From Myotis daubentonii (lineage: Eukaryota > Chordata > Mammalia > Chiroptera > Vespertilionidae), in the NCBI RefSeq assembly GCF_963259705.1, contig NC_081842.1:33941796-34005795 (forward strand): 64,000 bases of DNA, in the 5' to 3' direction. The position numbers and the translations under genes were made by a program. The notes under the pieces are model-generated. The model had not been told where the DNA came from, did not search any database, and saw only the letters and a program-made list of their open reading frames with translations. Below are positions 57,927 through 64,000 of this stretch, piece after piece (within the stretch, counting starts at the first letter, position 1; every line of letters begins with the position of its first letter).

Positions 57927-59080
57927 CTAGAGGCCTGGTGCACAAAAATTTGGGCACTCGGGGGGAAGGGGGGGTCCCTCAGCCCGACATGTGCCCTCTC
58001 GCAGTTTGGGACCCCTCGGGAGATAACGCCCTGCTGGCTTAGGCCTGCCCCCGGGTGGCAGAGCGCAGGCCCAATCCCTAGGTGCAGCCCCTGGTCAGGC
58101 TCAGAGCAGGGCCAATTGGGGAGTCGGGGCGCCGCCCCCTGTCATGCACAGAGCAGGGTGGATTGGGAGGTTGCGATGCCACCCTCAAACACGCTCAGGG
58201 TAGGGCCAATTGGGGGATTAGGACACTGCCCCCAGTCACACTCAAGGCAGGGTCGATGGGGAGGTTGCAGTGCCACCCCCTGTCACGCACAGAGCAGGGC
58301 CCATCAGGGGGGTGGGGGCTCGGTACCCTGTCACACACAGAGCAGGGCCGATCAGGGGGTTGGGGTGCTGCCCCCTGTCACACACAGAGCAGGGCCCATC
58401 AGGGGGTTGAGGAGCTCCCTCCTGTCACTCACAGAGTAGGGCCGATAGGGGAGTTGGGGCACCACCCCCTGTCACACACAGAGCAGGGTGGATCAGGGGG
58501 TTGGGGCACCACCCTCTACCACCCACAGAGCAGGGCCGATCAGGGGGTTGGGGCGCCGCCACTGTCACACTCAGGGCAGTGCCGATGGGGAGGTTATGGC
58601 TCTACCCCATCACACACAGAGCAGGGCCTGTGGGGGCGGGGGTTGGGCGCTGCCACTCTCACACTCAGGGCAGGGTCGATGGGGAGGTTATGACTCTACC
58701 CTGTCACACACAGAGCAGGGCCTGTGGGGGGGGGGGGGGGTTGGTGCGCCGCACTCTGTCACACACAGAGCAGGGCCAATCAGGGGGTTGGGGCGCCGCA
58801 CCCTGTCACACACAGAGCTGCAGGGTGATCGGGGGGTTGGGGAGCTCCCTCATATCAGGCACAGAGCAGGGCTGATCAGGAGGTTGGGGCACTTTCCCCT
58901 GTCACGAACAGAGCAGGACGGATAGGGAGGTTGTGGTCACGTCCTCTGTCACACACAGAGCCACAGGGCGATCAGGGGGTTTGGGCACTGCCCCCTGTCA
59001 CGCTGATCCCGGTGCCGGGAGGCCTCTTGGCTCTGCTGATCCCGGTGCTGGGAGGCATATTACCCTTTTACTCTATAGGA
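57927..59080 (-). mobile_element. Composite Helitron copy 2, 3' unit
   Basis: Homologue of 9190-9990 on the minus strand, with 5' terminus TCCTATAGAGTAAAAGGG at 59080 and CTAG at 57927. Longer than copy 1 because of extra minisatellite units. Frames such as 58082-58693 (203 codons) are artefacts of the 48-bp period. Confidence 0.92.
58137..58990. repeat. GC-rich minisatellite, about 18 units of 47-48 bp
   Basis: Unit 'tgtcacacacagagcagggc' plus 'cgatcagggggttggggcgc' plus a C-rich stretch. Same array type as 9300-9780, with more units. Confidence 0.92.
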
Positions 59081-59708
59081 TAGAGGCCTGGTGCATGGGT
59101 GGGGGCTGGCTGGTTTGCCCTGAAGGGTGTCCTGGATCAGGATGGGGGTCCCCACTGGGGTGCGGGGCCAGCCTGGGTGAGGGGATGATGGCTGTTTGCA
59201 GCTGGTCACACACCCTTCAGGGTGGGGGTCCCCACTGGGGTGCCTGGCCAGTCTGGGTGAGGGGCTGAGGGCTGAAGCTCCCAACTGCTCCTTTTTTTCT
59301 TTTTTTAAATTTTATTCTGGGCCAGTTTTAGCTCTGGCTCCAGCTCTGAGGCCTCTGCTGCTGAAAGCAGGTATCTGGTTTGTTTGGGTTCCATAATCGA
59401 AACAATGTACAACTCCAGCTCTGACTCCAGCTCTGAGATCCCGGCTCGCTGAAAGCAGGTTTCTGGGGTTTTGTTTAGCTTCTATATTTGTTACAATGTT
59501 TCAAACTGCAGGCTCAGAGGCCGGCAAGGCAGGTGGGGAACGTTGGAGTCCTCTGTCACTGAAGCAAGCAAGCCTCATGTTAGTTTCAAGCTGCCTGGCT
59601 GCTGGCCGCCACCTTGGCTGGCAGTTAATTTGCATATCTCCCTGATTAGCCAATGGGAAGGGTAGCGGTCATACGCTAATTACCATGTTTCTCTTTTATT
59701 AGATAGGA
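59081..59708 (-). mobile_element. Composite Helitron copy 2, 5' unit
   Basis: Homologue of 8549-9189: minus-strand start TCCTATCTAATAAAAGAG at 59708, the same 'gcaccaggcctcta' end fused to the next unit at 59080/59081. A lies before and T after the whole composite. Confidence 0.93.
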
Positions 59709-60118
59709 TATCCTGCTTCTCTTATTTTACCAAGATTTTCACTATCTCTCTTTTTTAAAAAAATTCCCTCTTATATTCTCTGAAAAAGATTTTCTAGTCC
59801 TAAGAATTGTGAGTTCACAGGTTTAGGATCGACGCTGCTTCTTCTCAGGCCATTTTAGCCCTGGTCCTGAACCTCTTAGTGTTGTGTGATGACTGATAAT
59901 GTTGTCTATGTACCAGATATAGGAGGCCTGGGGAGGTCTAGGGAGCTGTTAGAGAGCTCCCCATATTTCATCAACGAGGCCTAAGAGAGAGATTCATTTT
60001 ATAATAAATGCTGCTAATATTTTACTGCCTAGACTATAGTAGATTCTAACAAATATTTGCTGACTACACAATGGGAGCTACATAGGTATATATAAAATTG
60101 ATTGACAGTTATTTTATA
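59709..60118. other. Unannotated DNA
   Basis: No gene or repeat recognised. Confidence 0.4.
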
Positions 60119-60839
60119 CTAGAGGCCCGGTGTAGAAATCATGCATGGGTATGGGCCCTAGGCCTAGCCTGCGATCAGAGCCATCTTCCCTGGCTGCTGG
60201 AGCCAGTCCCATCCCCCGTCGCCCCCCAGCCTGGTTCCCTATTCCCCATCTGGCGATTGGAGCCTAACTGCCCGGGGAGGGACTGAAAGGTCAGCCGTTC
60301 CCGCCCACTTGCTGGTCCCACCCCCGCCGCTGGTTGCTCTGTGTGTGTGGGGTGACCAGCGGGGCGGGGGCCTTGGCCTGACACCGCCTGCATCCCCTGC
60401 CACCCACCCCGGTTTCCGGTTCACCATCAATGACGATCTGAGCCTGTGGGCTGCAGGGAAGGACCAAGAGGTCGTCTTGTTCCACCTGCTCGCCAGTCTT
60501 GCCCCCTCTGCCACCCACCTCAGTTCCCCATTCCCCATCTGGCAATGGGAGCCTGACGGCAGGGGAGGGACCAAGAGGTTGGCCGTTCCAGCCCGCTCGC
60601 AGGCCCCACCCCTGCTGATGGTCACCCTCTGCGTGTGGGGTGACTGGTGGGTTGGGGGCCTTGGCCTGGAGCCACCTGTATCCTCCATCACCCACCCTGG
60701 TCCTCATTCATCATTGGCAATCGGAGCCTGCTGGCCAGGGAAAGGGACCGAGAGGTGGTCAGTGCATCTCATAGTGACTAGTAAAACAGTCGTTCTGGTT
60801 GTTCTGCCGTTATGGTCACTGGGCTTTTATTATATAGGA
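60119..60839 (-). mobile_element. Non-autonomous Helitron
   Basis: Minus-strand start TCCTATATAATAAAAGCC, 'agtgaccataacggcagaac', and end gggcctctag with an eroded hairpin ('tgcatgatttctaca'). A/T flanks as expected. GC-rich interior with repeats of about 180 bp ('ccaagaggt', 'cactgtgtgtggggtgac'-like text). Its 138-191 codon frames are incidental. Confidence 0.9.
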
Positions 60840-60849
60840 TTCTTGACTT

Positions 60850-61085
60850 TAATAATAATAGCTAACAGAGGCTTACTGGTATAAGGCCTCATTTTACCAA
60901 TAAATATTTTACATTTTAACTTATTTAACATTCAAAACAATTAAATGATGTAGGTGTTATCATTTTCCCCATTTCCCTGATGATGCAGAGAGATTATGTT
61001 ATTAACCTCAGGTCACAAGTGGCAGAGCTGGAAATCAATCTAGGCAGACTGTCTCCAGAGTCTGTACACTTAGCCATAACATGTG
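60850..61085 (-). mobile_element. MIR SINE
   Basis: Reverse MIR: 'ttttaacttatttaacattc', 'ttatcattttccccatttcc', 'caggtcacaagtggcagagc'. Diverged but with clear order. Confidence 0.8.
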
Positions 61086-61154
61086 CCCAAGGAACATAAA
61101 ATCTATACCCTTTTCAGAAAGAAAACCATTCTGTTATAATATGATTGTCCAGAG

Positions 61155-61361
61155 CAGTGGTCGGCAAACTGCGGCTTGGCAAACCGCGGCTCATGAGTTT
61201 GGCCCCTTGAGTGTGGCTCTCCCACAAAATACCGGCTCTTCCACAAAATACCGACTTCTGCGCATGGGCCACGAAGTTTCAATTGCACTGTACGTGTGCG
61301 CCCGCACGTGGTATTTTGGCCAGACTGAAGGGGCCAAAGAGCTGCGGTTTGCTGACCACAG
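61155..61361 (+). mobile_element. Non-autonomous hAT element (fourth hAT family)
   Basis: Ends cagtggtcggcaaactgcgg and 'ctgcggtttgctgaccacag' with a perfect 8-bp duplication gtccagag (61147-61154, 61362-61369). Body 'gtgtggctctcccacaaaat' and 'gaaggggccaaagag'. Confidence 0.94.
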
Positions 61362-61369
61362 GTCCAGAG

Positions 61370-62000
61370 CATTCTCCCATGTTAGTATTCCAAGTTATAT
61401 GCTACAGTGTGGCATTTGTTAAATAATTAAATGTACACATTTGTATTGAGGACATTTGAGGAACTGACCTCTGTAGGGAATCTTTAATCCTTTTGGCAAA
61501 TTCTTTGTTAAGATGTCTATTTAGTGATTGATTTTTGTAATTTGGGTAACACAGATTTGCAAAACAAATTGGTTTCATTTTCAGGTGTGAAAACTCTCTG
61601 GGAATTGGTAGCTTTCCCTTGATGTAGAAAATATCTTGATCACAAAGCCAAAGATTTCAAATGGCATCTCTGCTTTCACAATTAGGGGGCTTTATTTTAT
61701 AAATCCAATAAGATATAATTACATCAGAGGTGTTATTAAAAAAATTAATTTATGTTTCACAGGGCTGTGGAGAATTTTTCACTGGAGTATCAATACACAG
61801 GACTTTAAGCAGAATTATGACACAATAGCAAAAGTTGGATACCATAAAACCTTATGCTATAATGATGAGTAATATTTTCATCACATATTTTAAGAAATCA
61901 ACAAAGAAAGCATTCCACCTTTGGCTTTATCTTGCAGCCATTGTAGTTAATTTCTAGATACAGCATAGGCCCTTATAGAATGCATTAAAAATTCTGCATT
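61370..62000. other. Unannotated DNA
   Basis: No gene or repeat recognised. Confidence 0.4.
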
Positions 62001-62997
62001 GGTACCCTATTTTTGCTGTAATAAATTACCACAACAAACTTAGTGGCAACAATGCAAATTTATTATCTTACAGTTCTGGAGGTTAAAGTCCAAAATCTGT
62101 CTTACTAGACTAAAGTCAAGATGTCAGCAGGGCTGATTATAATAGAGGTCCTGGGGGGGAATCCATTCTTTGCTTCTTCCAGCATCTAGAAGCTACTGGC
62201 ATTCATTAACTCATGACTGCATCATCCCAATTTCTGCTTTGCTCATGTTGACATCTTTTACTTTGAAACTTCTGCCTTCCTCTAAAAGAGCCCTGTGATG
62301 ATATTAGACAGACGAGAATAATCCAGATGAAATCCTCACCTCAAAGTCTTTAGTTTAATCACATCTGCAAAATCTGTTCTGCCATTTCTTTATATAAAAA
62401 TCCAGTGACTGGAACGCCAGAACAACCAGAACGACCTATTGCTATGATGCCCACTGGGGCCAGTGAACCGAACTGATTGTGGGGTGGGGCCAGCTGGCCA
62501 ACCTCCCGTGGCTCCTCCCCCTAGCAGCCCCACCCCTGATCATCCTCTCCCACCCCGATGGAGGACGGGGTGACTGGCCAATCCCCCCTGCGGCCCTTCC
62601 CCCTGGCCTGCCCTGCCCCTGATCACCCTCCACCCCAATAGGGGGTGGGACTGGCTGGCCAACCTCCTGCAGCCCCTCCCCCCCAGCTGGCCCCACTCCA
62701 AATAGGCCCCCCCCACCCCAATCAGGAACAGAGCCCCCTGGCCAATCGCCCACAGCCCCTCCCCCAAGCCGGCCCAGCTCTGATCAGGCCCTGATTAGGG
62801 CCAGGCTGGCTGGCCAACCTTCCGCTGTCTCCTCCTCCCAACAGGCCCAGGCCTGATCCGATGATTGGGGCCAAGCTGGCCAGACCCCACCTGTGCATGA
62901 ATTTATGCACTGGGCCTCTAGTATAAGGTAACCTATTCACAGATTCAGGGATTAGAATGTTGATGTCATTTTCAGGTCATTATTCAGCCTACCACAA
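62001..62997 (-). mobile_element. MLT1C-like MaLR LTR, split by a Helitron
   Basis: Reverse LTR: 'gctgtaataaattaccacaa', 'atcttacagttctggaggtt', 'tagtttaatcacatctgca' before the Helitron. After it come 'ttcacagattcagggattag' and 'cattattcagcctaccacaa'. Old (ERVL-MaLR). Confidence 0.88.
62387..62921 (+). mobile_element. Non-autonomous Helitron in MLT1C
   Basis: Starts TCTTTATATAAAAATCCAGT (diverged AATAAAAG motif), 'gccagaacaaccagaacgac', and ends hairpin gtgcatgaatttatgcac, tgggcctctag before T. Joining the flanks restores the MLT1C order. Confidence 0.9.
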
Positions 62998-64000
62998 ACC
63001 CTAACTTGTTATTTGTATTTAATTTCACTCCATCCTATTTTTTCAAATTCTTCATTTCACCAATTTAATCATTTTATTGTAAGCAATATAAAAATATTTT
63101 TAAAATTTAAATTAATCAGTTAAATCAGTTTATCCACTTGTACATAATTAGTATGACCCAAGAAGTTAATAGGCTTCCTCCACTTTTCTGCATTGTCCTC
63201 CTTGCAACTATTTTCTACAGCCAAGAATTGGATAAACAGACATATTTTTAAGTTTAAAAAATAGTATAAAATACTTATCTTTAATTAGCTGGCATCCATC
63301 TCTCCTTTTCTAGAGGCTGCATGTTTATACATTTATTTAACTTTAACAAGACTCCCTAGTTAATAGATTTTGAATGCATATAAGAAAGTAATAACTTTAA
63401 AAGAGAGAAAGTATAAAGGAGTTTCAGAACTAAGTAGAAAGAAAATAAGAAAAACCCCCACACAATTCAGCTAATATATTGCCCAATGATAGAATAATGT
63501 GGAGGGAACCATGGAATGATTACCACCCTGGTGAGCTGGTCAAGGAAGAACACCGGGCAGAGGCATTATGAGCTGCTGTGTCAGGGATGAGTGCGAGTCC
63601 AGACTAATGCCATCTTCATGCCCATTAATAAACACTAAGATCAACTTCTTTTTTGCCACAATATTATGGGGGAAAAGAATGAGTAATTTTGTTTATTCAC
63701 AATGGAACAACCTATGACAATGAGTAATGTTCTACAAAGGGACACTGGTACAGAGGGGGCAGAATAACTGTTTTTTCTTTTTTTCAGGAAAAAATCTTGA
63801 CAAAAATAAATGGGTTGGCTGTTGTTACATAATCTTTAGGTACTAAAGGTTTTTTTTTACTTGTTTTGGGAGGTGGTAATAGTGTTGCGAACTCTAAGGG
63901 ATTTTTCTGGGAAGTATAAAAGAATGTGTCTATAATTACCAACAAAGTAGGAGAAAAAGGATGCTTGGTGAATGATTGATTCCATTGAGTCCTACTTTCT
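62998..64000. other. AT-rich unannotated DNA
   Basis: No gene or repeat family recognised. Confidence 0.4.

Noticed and set aside
57861..58925. Four overlapping plus-strand frames of 124-203 codons
   Set aside because: Same minisatellite artefact in the second composite Helitron copy.
58137..58990. Regularly spaced repeats resembling a CRISPR array
   Set aside because: Units are contiguous with no unique spacers, lie inside a Helitron, and the genome is clearly eukaryotic.
60239..60884. Frames of 138-191 codons on both strands
   Set aside because: Lie inside the GC-rich body of a Helitron, overlap each other on both strands, and lack domains.
61081..61426. 113- and 71-codon frames
   Set aside because: They span the hAT element at 61155-61361 and its flank; inverted-repeat text is translated, not a gene.

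Overview
This window reads as intergenic or intronic nuclear DNA of a vesper bat (Vespertilionidae, for example a Myotis-like genome). The assignment rests on co-occurring lineage marks: many short Helitrons with HeliBat-type ends (5' TC(C)TATATAATAAAAG, 3' GTGCAC hairpin plus CTAG, inserted between A and T), tRNA-derived Ves SINEs, SPIN-type hAT elements, other recent hAT and Tc1/mariner MITEs, and bat L1/HAL1, on a background of general mammalian repeats (MIR, L2, MER5A, MLT1, Tigger). I found no host protein-coding exon, no functional tRNA or rRNA gene and no CRISPR array. The long open frames lie in GC-rich Helitron minisatellites or TA repeats and are by-products of repeat composition.

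Layout. 0-6.7 kb: AT-rich DNA with an L1 tail, MIRs, a pogo/Tigger-like MITE and Ves SINEs. 6.69-9.99 kb: an insertion nest in a TA microsatellite, holding a 1.2-kb Helitron, a palindromic MITE, a small Helitron and a composite tandem Helitron. 10-17.2 kb: mostly unannotated DNA, plus an L1 tail bounded by an unusually long 81-bp target duplication. 17.2-22.55 kb: a 5'-truncated L1 that later received a HAL1 (ORF1-only half-L1), a SPIN element and a 1.15-kb Helitron. 22.6-36.4 kb: older L1, Tc1/mariner and Tigger fossils, LTRs and two Helitrons. 36.4-46 kb: L2, Ves, SPIN and Helitrons. 46.3-47.3 kb: an L2 split by a Helitron that is itself split by a solo LTR with a 6-bp duplication. 48-56 kb: a pair of related LTR-like repeats, another Helitron, hAT elements and a three-level L1/L1/hAT nest. 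56.9-63 kb: a third SPIN copy, a second copy of the composite Helitron on the minus strand directly abutting another Helitron 5' end, two more Helitrons, a hAT MITE and an MLT1C LTR split by a Helitron.

About sixteen Helitron-derived segments sum to roughly 10 kb, about 16% of the window by my hand-drawn boundaries. None encodes a Rep/helicase, so all are non-autonomous. The most interesting observations are structural: the composite Helitron present at two loci with the same internal junction, serial Helitron abutment, palindrome-rich Helitron interiors, and the layered nests that give a relative order of transposon activity. All family names come from recognising termini and consensus-like text by eye; no database search was run.
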